Part shown: positions 35,240 through 43,323 of the stretch, piece after piece
Numbering within the stretch: the first letter of the stretch is position 1
Layout: the number at the start of each line of letters is the position of its first letter
NCBI RefSeq assembly: GCF_002924445.1
Contig: NZ_PIGG01000009.1
Span: forward strand, 1 to 44,552
Source of the DNA: Minwuia thermotolerans
GTDB lineage: Bacteria; Pseudomonadota; Alphaproteobacteria; Minwuiales; Minwuiaceae
Reading direction: 5' to 3'
Length of the DNA stretch: 44,552 nucleotides
The notes under the pieces: generated by a model
The model's input: the letters and a program-made list of their open reading frames with translations, nothing else
Told to the model about the DNA's origin: nothing
Database searches by the model: none
Position numbers and translations under genes: made by a program

Positions 35240-36100
35240 TCAGCCGGCGATGTAGTCCCTGGCGAAGTCCTTCAACGCTTCCGGCCCGCCGTCGCCGCCC
35301 AGCGCGCTCGGCATGATCACCGCCCGTTCGACGCCCAGTTTCTCCAGGCCATCCAGCATCTCCCGGCCCATCTGCGGCACCCAGATGGTCGACAGCTCGA
35401 TCTCGCCGATTTCGCGGCCCTCGGCCTCCAGCGCCGATTTCAGCGCGTCGAGCTGGCCGGGAAGCTGCCGCAGGTCGGCGCCGGGAATGAACCACCCATC
35501 GCCGTATCTGGCGATCCGTTCGAAGATCCTGCCCTTGTTGCCGCCCATGTGGATCGGCACGCCCGGGCGCTGCACCGGCAGGGGATAGCTCTTGAAGTTG
35601 TGCCAGCTGAGGAACTCGCTCTCGTGCTCGACCGTCTCGCCGGACCAGACCTTCTTCAGGGCGACCATGTAATCGTCGAAGCGCGCGCCGCGGCGCTCGA
35701 ACGGCGTGCCCATGGCCTCGAACTCCTCGCGCAGCCAGCCGATGCCTGCGCCCAGCATGAACCGCCCGCCGGAGACGAAGTCCAGGCTCGCCGCCTGCTT
35801 GGCCAGCAGCAGCGGATTGGTCTGGGAGACGATGTTGATGCCGGTGGCCAGTTTGATGGTGCTCGTCGCCTGGGCGATCGCGGTCAGCGCGATCAGCGGA
35901 TCGACGAAGTTGGTCTCCGGGGCCGCGCCCATCTTGCCGGACTTGTTGTAGGGGTACTTCGATTCGTAGTCGTGCGGCACGATCACGTGCTCGAAGGTCC
36001 AGACGCTGTCGAAGCCGAGTTCTTCGGCCGCCTGCGCCATGGCGATCATCTGCGCCGCCGACTGCACGCCGACATTCACCGGCACGATCCCGAATTTCAT
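35240..36100 (-). CDS. LLM-class (luciferase-like) oxidoreductase, TIGR03619-like
   Basis: A 286-residue TIM-barrel flavin/F420-type oxidoreductase. Landmarks are MKFGIVPVNVG, ELGFDSVWTFEHVIVP, the SGGRFMLGAGIGWLREEFEAMG segment and the C-terminal barrel RIARYGDGWFIP. Members reduce or oxygenate small molecules using F420 or FMN. The cofactor cannot be told from sequence alone. It follows the papain-like gene on the same strand after 115 bases. Confidence 0.87.
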   Translation of the reverse strand: MKFGIVPVNVGVQSAAQMIAMAQAAEELGFDSVWTFEHVIVPHDYESKYPYNKSGKMGAAPETNFVDPLIALTAIAQATSTIKLATGINIVSQTNPLLLAKQAASLDFVSGGRFMLGAGIGWLREEFEAMGTPFERRGARFDDYMVALKKVWSGETVEHESEFLSWHNFKSYPLPVQRPGVPIHMGGNKGRIFERIARYGDGWFIPGADLRQLPGQLDALKSALEAEGREIGEIELSTIWVPQMGREMLDGLEKLGVERAVIMPSALGGDGGPEALKDFARDYIAG

Positions 36101-36215
36101 CTCTTCCGCTCCCTGCTGATTTCATTGACTGGCTGCGGGGCAATGTAGCGTTGCGGCGCGCGAGGCCAAGCCATCTCCGGCGTCCCGCTCTCCCGCGAAC
36201 AGTCCTGCCCCGCGC

Positions 36216-38219
36216 CTACCCGCGTGGTGCTTCTCCGGCCAGCGACGTCACGGGAATGCGGTCGGCGGCCCAGCTGCCCACGGCCATCTCCCTCACCCGC
36301 TCGACCACGTCGCGCGGAACGGCGCCGCGCCGCGCCTCTCTGAGCGGCTGGTCGTGGAACAGGTAGAGGCGCGAAAGGAATTGCTCGAACTCCAGAGATC
36401 CTTCGCCGGAGCGCTCCCCGTTGCCGCCTGTGGTCACCGTCACGCCATGGCCCCAGTCCTGACCGCTGTCATTGTTGGGGTTGAAGAAGTACACGCGCAT
36501 CTCCCCCGACCGTCCCGGCGCGACGCGCAGGATGGTGATGGCGTGCCAGCCGACGAACGCGCCCGTGGCGTCCGTGAAGGCGATACCGGCCGGCTGCGGA
36601 TGGATCAGCGGGCGGTCTCCGTTGTAGGCCGGGTGATAGGTTTCGTGGAATCGGGCGACGAACCCCTCGTAGTCGGCAAGCTGGCCGGTGGCGATATCGA
36701 CGGCCACCGCGCAGTCGCGCGCCACCCACCAGCCATGGAACTCGGGATTGATCCAGCGATGGGGGTCGCCCGGCCGCCCCGCGCAGCGCCGGCCCATCTC
36801 GGCATAGATCCGGTCCAGATGCGGCACCAGCAGGACCGAGACCGGATCGGCGTCGATCGGTCCGAACCCGGCGAGCCCCGCCGGCAGGTCGGCGGAGTTC
36901 ACCGCCTCGCCCTCGAAGTGCATCAGGATGGTTTCGGCCTCACCCGCCTGCACGATCAGATGCAGCAGGTAGTCGGGGTCGTTCAGCGCCCACATGGAGA
37001 TCGCGCGTGCGGACTGGCAGGTCGGATTGGCGCCCTGGCCGACGCCCAGGGGCAGGCCGAGCACTTCCAGCGCGCCCGCCAGGAGATGGGACTCCGGCGA
37101 AGTTCCCGGGCCGAAGGCCTGCGCCAGGCGTTCGCGCACCGCGGTTGTGGGTTCGAGGCGGAGAACGCGTTTGAGGGACGGTGGCATGGGCGCGTGATGC
37201 AGCACGCCCCTCTCCATCAGCGACGCCAGGCCGTAGAGCGCCTGCGGCGTCGCCGGCGTGACCGCGGCGCGGATGAGTTCCTCCGTCAGGCCGCGGAAAT
37301 TCCGCCAGCAGTCGAGCCCGGTCGAGCCCAGCCCCATCGCCTCGGGAACGAGCGGCCGGTCGGGATAATCCAGGGCCCAGAGAAGAAAGGCGACGTGATA
37401 GTCGGATACGAGGCCGGTGTCGTGCATCGATCGCGCGAAACCCATCGCTTCCCGCGACAACCCGGAATCGTCCATGTGCGACAGCCGCTCGCGATAGGCT
37501 TCGAGACCCGGGTCGTCGAGCGTTTCCGCGGTCGGCCCGAACAGGGCGCTGACCAGCCGCTCCGCGCCGAGGCGTTCGGCGCCCGGCTCGCTGCCCTGCC
37601 GGTTCAGCGCGACGGCGATCTGCGTGATCATGTCCTTGACCGGCCCGACCTGGACCGGCCGCTGTTCGAGAATCCGCCAGATTTCCGCAACGAGGACGCC
37701 GAGCACGTCGCGCAGGCCGATCCGCGCCGCGATGAAGTGCAGAAGCCGCGCGTTCACGTCGGCCCGTTCTCCGCTCGCCCGGCTGGATTCGTCGGACAGG
37801 TTGAAGAATCGCCTCAGGTTGAGGGCCAGGATCTGGGTCAGGAAATGCTGCGCATGATCCCCGCCCAGCGTCGGATGCTGGGCCTCGCCGCAGGCGACGG
37901 CAAGAAAGCGCAGCAGACTGGCCGCCTCCAGACTCGCCAGGGCCTCATCGGGGCTGTCCAGAGACGGGCTCACCAGCTGCGGCAGCAGCACCGTCGGATT
38001 CTCCCAGTCCGAGCCGGCGAAGAGCCCGGCCGCGTCAAGGCGCGGCGCGCGCTGATAGACGGCATCCGGGCCACCGGCAAGCCGGAGCAACCGCCCGATC
38101 ACGTCGAGAACCGGGCGCTGATGGCGCTGCTTGGCGAAGCTTCGGGCCTGTTCCAGGCGCTGCAGGGCGACGTCGAGCGTCCCGGCGAGACGCTCGACCT
38201 CCGCACTCGCTTCCGTCAT
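36216..38219 (-). CDS. Large protein with C-terminal papain-like Cys/His/Asn site
   Basis: A 667-residue protein not matched to any family I can name. Residues 1-380 are largely alpha-helical and repetitive in texture, possibly a scaffold. Residues about 390-625 look like a papain-fold catalytic domain: C401 at the start of a helix (GANPTCQSARAISMWAL), H559 in VGWHAITILRV, and N580 or D584 in VYFFNPNNDSG. This is the order and context of cysteine peptidases and transglutaminase-like acyltransferases. There is no signal peptide, so it acts in the cytoplasm or is exported unconventionally. The ribosome-binding site lies inside a hairpin. It is 37 bases downstream of an ATP-grasp ligase gene. 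The enzymatic call is inference. Confidence 0.65.
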   Translation of the reverse strand: MTEASAEVERLAGTLDVALQRLEQARSFAKQRHQRPVLDVIGRLLRLAGGPDAVYQRAPRLDAAGLFAGSDWENPTVLLPQLVSPSLDSPDEALASLEAASLLRFLAVACGEAQHPTLGGDHAQHFLTQILALNLRRFFNLSDESSRASGERADVNARLLHFIAARIGLRDVLGVLVAEIWRILEQRPVQVGPVKDMITQIAVALNRQGSEPGAERLGAERLVSALFGPTAETLDDPGLEAYRERLSHMDDSGLSREAMGFARSMHDTGLVSDYHVAFLLWALDYPDRPLVPEAMGLGSTGLDCWRNFRGLTEELIRAAVTPATPQALYGLASLMERGVLHHAPMPPSLKRVLRLEPTTAVRERLAQAFGPGTSPESHLLAGALEVLGLPLGVGQGANPTCQSARAISMWALNDPDYLLHLIVQAGEAETILMHFEGEAVNSADLPAGLAGFGPIDADPVSVLLVPHLDRIYAEMGRRCAGRPGDPHRWINPEFHGWWVARDCAVAVDIATGQLADYEGFVARFHETYHPAYNGDRPLIHPQPAGIAFTDATGAFVGWHAITILRVAPGRSGEMRVYFFNPNNDSGQDWGHGVTVTTGGNGERSGEGSLEFEQFLSRLYLFHDQPLREARRGAVPRDVVERVREMAVGSWAADRIPVTSLAGEAPRG

Positions 38220-38221
38220 GG

Positions 38222-38241
38222 CGCCTCGCTCCGGCGAGGCG
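38222..38241 (-). promoter_or_regulatory. Hairpin that buries the Shine-Dalgarno of the papain-like gene
   Basis: In the mRNA an 8-bp stem CGCCUCGC/GCGAGGCG closes a CGGA tetraloop and ends two bases before the AUG. The GAGG ribosome-binding site is entirely within the 3' strand of the stem. Translation of this gene may therefore depend on ribosomes arriving from the ATP-grasp gene just upstream. Confidence 0.55.
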
Positions 38242-38256
38242 GGCCGTTGGCTTCCA

Positions 38257-39483
38257 TCACACGTAGAAGTCCAGTTCTTCCTGGGCTTTCAGCAGATCAC
38301 GCAGTTTGTGCGGATCGTCGCCGAAGAAATAGGCCAGCCCCCAGTGCGTGCCGAAGGCGGTGCGTTTCGCCACTTTCTGCTCCATCGGATCCGCGAGTTC
38401 GTGGAACTCGAAATAGGGGTGATTGGCGGTTTCCTCCGGCACTCTTAGCTGGCTGACGACGCGGCGGCGCGGATAGACGCCGAAGCAGCCCGCATGTCCC
38501 CTGGCGCCCTTCACGGGCTCGGGGAAGAAGGCGTCGATCTCCTCCTGCTTGGTTTTCGGGTCGAACATCACGACGAGGCCCTGATAGCCGTTGAAGCCGT
38601 AGGCGCGCTCGATCAGCTCCAGCGCGTTGAAGCCCGGCGGCCTGTAGGCGACCTCGCCGAAGTAGAGCTTGTTGTCGCTGGTCAGGAAATATTCCGGGTG
38701 GATGAAGCCGAAATCGATGTCGAAGGTCTCGATCAGCTTCTCGATTTCCTCGGTGATACGCGCCCGGTGCGACTCGAGTTCCGGCGTCGCCGGTACGAAC
38801 ACCGAATAGCCGAGGGTGACGTACTCCGAGATGTTCAGGAACTGGATCTTGCGGTCCTTGATCCAGGCTTCGACAGCGAATTCCCAGCCGTCGAGATGCG
38901 ATTCCAGCAGCGCCGGAAATTCCTCGTCGGGAATGTTGTCGACGTCCTCGGGCGTCCGGATGACGCGGTGGCCGGCGGTGCCGGACTTGTCGAACGCCTT
39001 GAAGTGAATGGGATCGTTCGGGTCGCCGTCCAGCTTCAGCAGCGTCTGGTTGACGCGCTTGAGGAACCGGATCACGTCGCTGCGGTCCTGCGCCTCCTCG
39101 AAGACGCCGACGCGGATGCCGCCCAGCTGCGCGCGGCGCTTCATCAGCGACTTGTCGCGGAACAGCATCGACTGGCCCAGCAGCCGCGGATTGCCCAGCA
39201 GGACCGAGTTGACCGCGCCGGCCCACTCGACCGTTTCCTCGAACAGCGGGATCGCGACATCCACGCCCTCGTCCTTGAGCTGGTGCGCCAGTTCGTGAGA
39301 GCGCTCGTTCAGCCGGTCGAAATTCCACGGCATGTAGGGAATGCCGTGTTCCTTGCAGTAGTCCTCCGCCCACGGGGGCGCGACGACAATGTAGCGCCGG
39401 TCGAAACGGTCGACGGCGTCGATGGCGTTCAGGCTCCAGCCCAGCAGCGCCACGTAGCCCTTCTCGGGATTGTAGTTGTTCAT
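38257..39483 (-). CDS. ATP-grasp superfamily ligase
   Basis: A 408-residue cytosolic protein. The ATP-grasp core is visible: K162 in HFKAFDKSGTAGHRVI, the strand pair LESHLDGWEFAVEAWI, and FGFIHPEYFLTSDNKLYFGEVAYRPPG (258-284) with acidic magnesium ligands. It is closest in feel to carboxylate-amine ligases that make peptide or amide bonds through an acylphosphate. The ATG before NNYNPEKGY is chosen because GAGAGGAG lies directly upstream, preceded by a 6-bp hairpin (CGGTCG/CGACCG). The papain-like gene follows, and sulfotransferase and nitroreductase genes lie upstream on the same strand. Confidence 0.82.
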   Translation of the reverse strand: MNNYNPEKGYVALLGWSLNAIDAVDRFDRRYIVVAPPWAEDYCKEHGIPYMPWNFDRLNERSHELAHQLKDEGVDVAIPLFEETVEWAGAVNSVLLGNPRLLGQSMLFRDKSLMKRRAQLGGIRVGVFEEAQDRSDVIRFLKRVNQTLLKLDGDPNDPIHFKAFDKSGTAGHRVIRTPEDVDNIPDEEFPALLESHLDGWEFAVEAWIKDRKIQFLNISEYVTLGYSVFVPATPELESHRARITEEIEKLIETFDIDFGFIHPEYFLTSDNKLYFGEVAYRPPGFNALELIERAYGFNGYQGLVVMFDPKTKQEEIDAFFPEPVKGARGHAGCFGVYPRRRVVSQLRVPEETANHPYFEFHELADPMEQKVAKRTAFGTHWGLAYFFGDDPHKLRDLLKAQEELDFYV

Positions 39484-39678
39484 GTCTCCTCTCTCGGTCG
39501 GGTGCGACCGGTGATACACAACACGACGACCACCGCTGCTCGCGGCGGACCAGAAGAACGGTCACGGTGCGGGAGGATCGAACCCGGCGAGCAAATCGTC
39601 AGCGTGGGTCGTCGGCGCCAAGCGTAGGCATTGAGCGGCCGTGGCGCAACCGCTGGCCCCTGCGAGCCGGCCCGGACC
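39484..39678. other. 195-base gap between sulfotransferase and ATP-grasp genes
   Basis: It contains the 6-bp hairpin upstream of the ATP-grasp gene. Otherwise I see no coding frame with support and no RNA gene. A separate promoter for the ATP-grasp/papain-like pair may lie here. Confidence 0.4.
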
Positions 39679-40536
39679 CTATTCGAACCAGTCGAATTCG
39701 CGGCCGGCGACCTCGCGCAGCCGGCGGTAGTCGGCGTCGAACAGATCGCGCAGATGGCGGCGCGTCGCCTCGGGTATCTCGTCGTCATAGGCGCCGACGT
39801 TCCGCGGCGCGTAGTCGATGCCGTCGGCGCGCGGCAGACCCAGAAAGCCGAAGACGCGCTCGGTCTCGGTCGCCGGATCGGCGAAGAAAGCCTCCGACTT
39901 CACCAGGCAGACATTCTCGCGCCCCAGCACCCGGTACAGCCGCTCCACCTGAGGGGCGTAGCGGCTGCGCCCGATATAGGAGAAGTGCTGATGCGCGTAG
40001 GAGCGGTATTCGGGCTGTTCCCGGATGCGTTCCTCCTCGCCCTGCAGGCGCCGGGGCTCCTGGGCGATCGCTTCCTCCAGGCTGAGGTCGTCCTGGCCCT
40101 TGTTGTGTTCGTGCCAGTAGTGGGAGTAGGCGCGCGCGATCGGGTCGCGCAGCATGGCGACGGCTTTCGGCGTCGGCAGGTCGGCGAACATCCGCTCGAT
40201 GGCGAGCGGGTGGTACATGTAATAGGGGCTGGCCTCGAAGGTCAGCATCGGCCCGCCGCGCTCTTCCGCCCGGGCCGCCATCTCCTCGGCGCGGGGGAAG
40301 TGCCCGCGGTACCAGTTTCCGCCCCGGTGGTAGTTGTAGTCGAAATAGTGCACTTCCTTCGACGAGGGTTGGGCGATGCGCGGATGCTGGGCCAGATAGG
40401 CGAACAGCGAGGTCGTGCCGGCCTTCTGCGCCCCGACGATGACGAAATCGGGCAGCACGCGCGCGCCGCCGCTCGTCATCGCCTTCGCGCTGTGCGCCGC
40501 CTCCCTCAGCGCCGCCTTCGCCGTTTCCCAGGCCAT
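39679..40536 (-). CDS. PAPS-dependent sulfotransferase
   Basis: A 285-residue protein. The 5'-phosphosulfate loop is FVIVGAQKAGTTSLFAYL (31-48). The 3'-phosphate-binding region is VAMLRDPIARAYSHYW. KEVHYFDYNYHRG and the C-terminal LRDLFDADYRRL are typical of bacterial members related to heparan-type sulfotransferases. It transfers sulfate from PAPS to a hydroxyl or amine. It lies five bases after the nitroreductase stop, so the two are cotranscribed. The acceptor might be a glycan or a product of the neighbouring ATP-grasp enzyme; this is undetermined. Confidence 0.9.
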   Translation of the reverse strand: MAWETAKAALREAAHSAKAMTSGGARVLPDFVIVGAQKAGTTSLFAYLAQHPRIAQPSSKEVHYFDYNYHRGGNWYRGHFPRAEEMAARAEERGGPMLTFEASPYYMYHPLAIERMFADLPTPKAVAMLRDPIARAYSHYWHEHNKGQDDLSLEEAIAQEPRRLQGEEERIREQPEYRSYAHQHFSYIGRSRYAPQVERLYRVLGRENVCLVKSEAFFADPATETERVFGFLGLPRADGIDYAPRNVGAYDDEIPEATRRHLRDLFDADYRRLREVAGREFDWFE

Positions 40537-40541
40537 CGCCG

Positions 40542-41270
40542 TCAGTCCGTGTGGAAGGTCATGTAGTCCTCCAGCGGCGCGCGGTCGGTGCGCAGAGAGT
40601 TCTCGACCAGGGAGGTGTCCTCATACCCCAGCGCCATGCCGCAGACCACGGTGTGGTCGTCGGGAATGCCCAGGATCGGCTTGACGATGCGGTGGTATTG
40701 CGGCCACGCCGCCTGCGGACAGGTGTGCAGGCCGTACTGGCGGGCGACGATCATGATGTTCTCCAGATACATGCCGTAGTCCAGCCAGGAGCCGATCTCG
40801 AGACGCTTGTCGATGGTGAACATCATGCCGACCGGCGCGTCGAAGAAGGTGAAGTTGCGCGCCCCCTGCTCGACCATGCGCTGGGTGTCGCCCTTCCTGA
40901 TGCCGAGCAGATCGTAGAGCCCGAAGCCCACCGTCCGCCGCCGCGTCAGATAGGGCTCGAAGAACTGGTCTGGGTAGTACTTGTATTCCTTCTCGTGGCT
41001 CGCCCGGTCGTGCAGCGAGGCCTCGACCACGGCGTCGCAGAGCTCCTTCAGCTTCGCCCCCGTCATCACGTGGCCGTGCCAGGGCTGCATGTTGGTGCCC
41101 GACGGCGCGCGCGCCGAGACGTCCAGGATATGGCGGACCAGGTCCAGCGGCACCGGATCGGGCAGGAAGCCGCGCACCGAACGGCGCGTGACGATCGCTT
41201 CCTCCGCCGTCTCGGCCACGTCGGCGGCGTCGTGGCGTTTCACGTCTGCGAACTGCGTGTGGATGTTCAT
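40542..41270 (-). CDS. Nitroreductase family protein
   Basis: A 242-residue FMN-dependent oxidoreductase. FMN-binding residues lie in TRRSVRGF, ARAPSGTNMQPWH and the C-terminal CGMALGYED. The segment LDYGMYLENIMIVARQYGLHTCPQAAW is typical of the class. The ATG before NIHTQF is chosen because GGGGAG lies eight bases upstream; longer forms would include a proline- and arginine-rich leader. It could reduce a nitro group or a quinone, or modify a natural product. It heads the sulfotransferase operon and is divergent from gentisate dioxygenase. Confidence 0.9.
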   Translation of the reverse strand: MNIHTQFADVKRHDAADVAETAEEAIVTRRSVRGFLPDPVPLDLVRHILDVSARAPSGTNMQPWHGHVMTGAKLKELCDAVVEASLHDRASHEKEYKYYPDQFFEPYLTRRRTVGFGLYDLLGIRKGDTQRMVEQGARNFTFFDAPVGMMFTIDKRLEIGSWLDYGMYLENIMIVARQYGLHTCPQAAWPQYHRIVKPILGIPDDHTVVCGMALGYEDTSLVENSLRTDRAPLEDYMTFHTD

Positions 41271-41392
41271 GTGTCGATCTCCCCTGATTGGCGCTACCAT
41301 AGGCAAAGGCTTCGGCTGCGCCAATCGGCCCCGCGTCTGGACCGTGCGTTCCGGTGATGGTTCAGTAACGCGCCGCCAAGGGGAGGACCGTC

Positions 41393-42427
41393 ATGCCGTC
41401 CGAAATCGAGGAACGCCGGAAATACTACGCCGCCATCGGCAAGAAGAACCTGGCGCCGCTGTGGGAGGTGCTGCACGGGCTGGTGACGCCGGAGCCGGTG
41501 CACCGGGTGCAGCCGGCCATCTGGCGCTATGACGACATCCGCGACGACATCATGGCCTCGGGCGAGCTGATCACGGCGAAGGAGGCCGAGCGCCGGGTAC
41601 TGATCCTGGAGAACCCGGGCATGCCGGGGGAATCGAAGATCACCACCTCGCTCTATGCCGGGCTGCAGCTGATCCTGCCGGGCGAGGTCGCGCCGGCGCA
41701 CCGCCATACCCAGTCGGCGCTGCGCTTCGTCGTGGAGGGCGCGGGCGCCTACACCGCGGTCGACGGTGAGCGGACCACCATGCACCCGGGCGACTTCGTG
41801 ATCACGCCGAACTGGACCTGGCACGACCATGGCAACGATTCGGACGAACCCATGGTCTGGCTGGACGGTCTCGACATTCCCGTCGTCGGCTTCTTCGGGG
41901 CGAGCTTCGCCGAGAAATGGGGCGAGGACCGTCAGCCGATCAGCCGCCCGGAAGGCGACTCGCTGGCCCGCTACGGCCAGGGCCTGCTGCCCGACGGCTA
42001 CGCGCGGCGCAGCCACACCTCGCCGGTTTTCAGCTACCCTTATGACCGCACGCGGGAGGCGCTGGAGACCATGCGCCGGCGCGAGGAATGGGACGCGGCA
42101 CAGGGGCTGAAGCTGTCCTACGTCAACCCGGTCAACGGCGATTTCGCCATCCCGACCATGGGCACCTTCATGCAGCTGCTGCCCGCCGGTTTCGCGGGCG
42201 TGCCCTACCGCGCCACCGACGCCACCGTGTTTTCCGTGGTCGAGGGGCGGGGGACGGTGGAGATCGGCGAGCAGCGCTTCGATTTCGGCCCGCGCGACCA
42301 TTTCGTCGCGCCGTCCTGGTCCTGGTACCGCTTCGAGGCGGCGGAGGACTGCGTGATTTTCAGCTTCTCCGACCGCCCGATCCAGCAGAAGCTTGACCTC
42401 TGGCGGGAGCAGCGCGGCAACGCCTGA
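41393..42427 (+). CDS. Gentisate 1,2-dioxygenase (bicupin)
   Basis: A 344-residue two-cupin protein of family length. The iron ligands fit H103 and H105 in APAHRHTQSALRF plus H144 in NWTWHDHG, matching the known gentisate dioxygenase pattern. The C-terminal cupin (VFSVVEGRGTVEIGEQRF, FVAPSWSWYRFEA) lacks the metal triad. It opens the gentisate ring to maleylpyruvate. No maleylpyruvate isomerase or hydrolase gene is beside it, so the rest of the pathway lies elsewhere, or the substrate differs. Confidence 0.88.
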   Translation: MPSEIEERRKYYAAIGKKNLAPLWEVLHGLVTPEPVHRVQPAIWRYDDIRDDIMASGELITAKEAERRVLILENPGMPGESKITTSLYAGLQLILPGEVAPAHRHTQSALRFVVEGAGAYTAVDGERTTMHPGDFVITPNWTWHDHGNDSDEPMVWLDGLDIPVVGFFGASFAEKWGEDRQPISRPEGDSLARYGQGLLPDGYARRSHTSPVFSYPYDRTREALETMRRREEWDAAQGLKLSYVNPVNGDFAIPTMGTFMQLLPAGFAGVPYRATDATVFSVVEGRGTVEIGEQRFDFGPRDHFVAPSWSWYRFEAAEDCVIFSFSDRPIQQKLDLWREQRGNA

Positions 42428-42556
42428 GCCTTTCGCCTGCCGGGATTCCGGTCCTGCATGTGGCGCATGACACACTGCGTTGTCTTGTGATTGGCGTTCC
42501 GCCGCCGCATCCCCACAATCAAGTCAGGCTCGGCTTCTGATCGAGGATGTGACGTG

Positions 42557-43099
42557 ATGCTCAGAATTGCACTGATGGCGGCCTTCGCCGCCTTGATCGC
42601 CGCTCAGCCGGCGGCGGCGCAGAATCGGCCGACCGACCAGGATCCGCTCAGCCTGGAGGAAGTCCTGGAGGAGCAATTGAGCGCGCCCTATTACGGGCAG
42701 ACTTCGGACGGCTTTGGCCGCGCGCAGCGGCCCATCGTCGACCGCATCCCGCGCAAGGGGCTGCGGGGCGCCGGCTACTGGCGCACCAACGTCAAGTACT
42801 TCAAGGGCGTCGGCAATATCCTGACCGATCTGCAGGACATGACGCTCTACGCCACCTCGCAGGATCGCGACTACCAGGTCTCGTCGGTGACCGGCGAGGC
42901 GCTGGACAAGTGGCGGCCCCTGACAGTCCCGGAGACGACGGAGACCACCGGCCTCTGGGGCAAGGCGTGGAACGACGACATGAAGGCCTGGGTGCTGACC
43001 TTTGCCGACAAGCCGCTCTACCGTTTCGCCGGCGACGATGAGCCTGGCGATGTGCGCGGCAAGGGCGGGGACTGGTATGTCATGGAAGTGATCGGCTGA
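42557..43099 (+). CDS. Secreted protein with PF03640-type repeat
   Basis: A 180-residue exported protein. Residues 1-22 are a signal peptide ending PAAAQ. The C-terminal half carries the 'secreted repeat of unknown function' signature: MTLYATSQDRD, then WRPLTVPETTE, and KPLYRFAGDDEPGDVRG. The family is found in lipoprotein-like surface proteins of unknown role. GAGGA precedes the start; a GTG one codon earlier is possible. A short hairpin follows the stop. Confidence 0.8.
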   Translation: MLRIALMAAFAALIAAQPAAAQNRPTDQDPLSLEEVLEEQLSAPYYGQTSDGFGRAQRPIVDRIPRKGLRGAGYWRTNVKYFKGVGNILTDLQDMTLYATSQDRDYQVSSVTGEALDKWRPLTVPETTETTGLWGKAWNDDMKAWVLTFADKPLYRFAGDDEPGDVRGKGGDWYVMEVIG

Positions 43100-43108
43100 A
43101 GACAGGGG

Positions 43109-43123
43109 ACGCCCCTCGGGCGT
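43109..43123 (+). terminator. Short hairpin after the secreted-repeat gene
   Basis: ACGCCC-CTC-GGGCGT followed by TTCAGCCTT, nine bases after the stop. The stem is six GC-rich pairs with a modest T-rich trailer, so it may be a weak intrinsic terminator. Confidence 0.45.
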
Positions 43124-43226
43124 TCAGCCTTCCCGGAACCGGTCACCGGCGCCGTTGAGGCGAGGGTGGTTCCGCGTGTCGCATTCCGGCGAGGTGACGG
43201 ACGTTCTCTCCCCTCCCCGAAAAGCG

Positions 43227-43259
43227 AAGGGGTCCGGCCGCGCCGCGGCCGGACCCCTT
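43227..43259 (-). terminator. Strong 15-bp terminator hairpin beside the insertion sequence
   Basis: Perfect arms (AAGGGGTCCGGCCGC and its complement) enclose a three-base loop. On the minus strand the stem is followed by CGCTTTTCG, so it best suits a minus-strand transcript. The gene that would use it is not intact on the left of the insertion sequence. Confidence 0.7.
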
Positions 43260-43323
43260 GCCACAGGTCAGCCGGTCAGTAGCCGATGTTGACCAGCCCC
43301 CAGCGATTGGTCCGGGTGGAATG

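Noticed and set aside
36354-38456. A 700-codon frame opposite the papain-like gene.
   Set aside because: No domain or start signal; the minus-strand protein has coherent secondary structure, a ribosome-binding site and operon context.
39570-39590. A GGGTTCGATCC stretch on the minus strand resembling a tRNA T-loop.
   Set aside because: The flanking bases do not make a full T-stem, and no acceptor, D or anticodon arms can be drawn around it.
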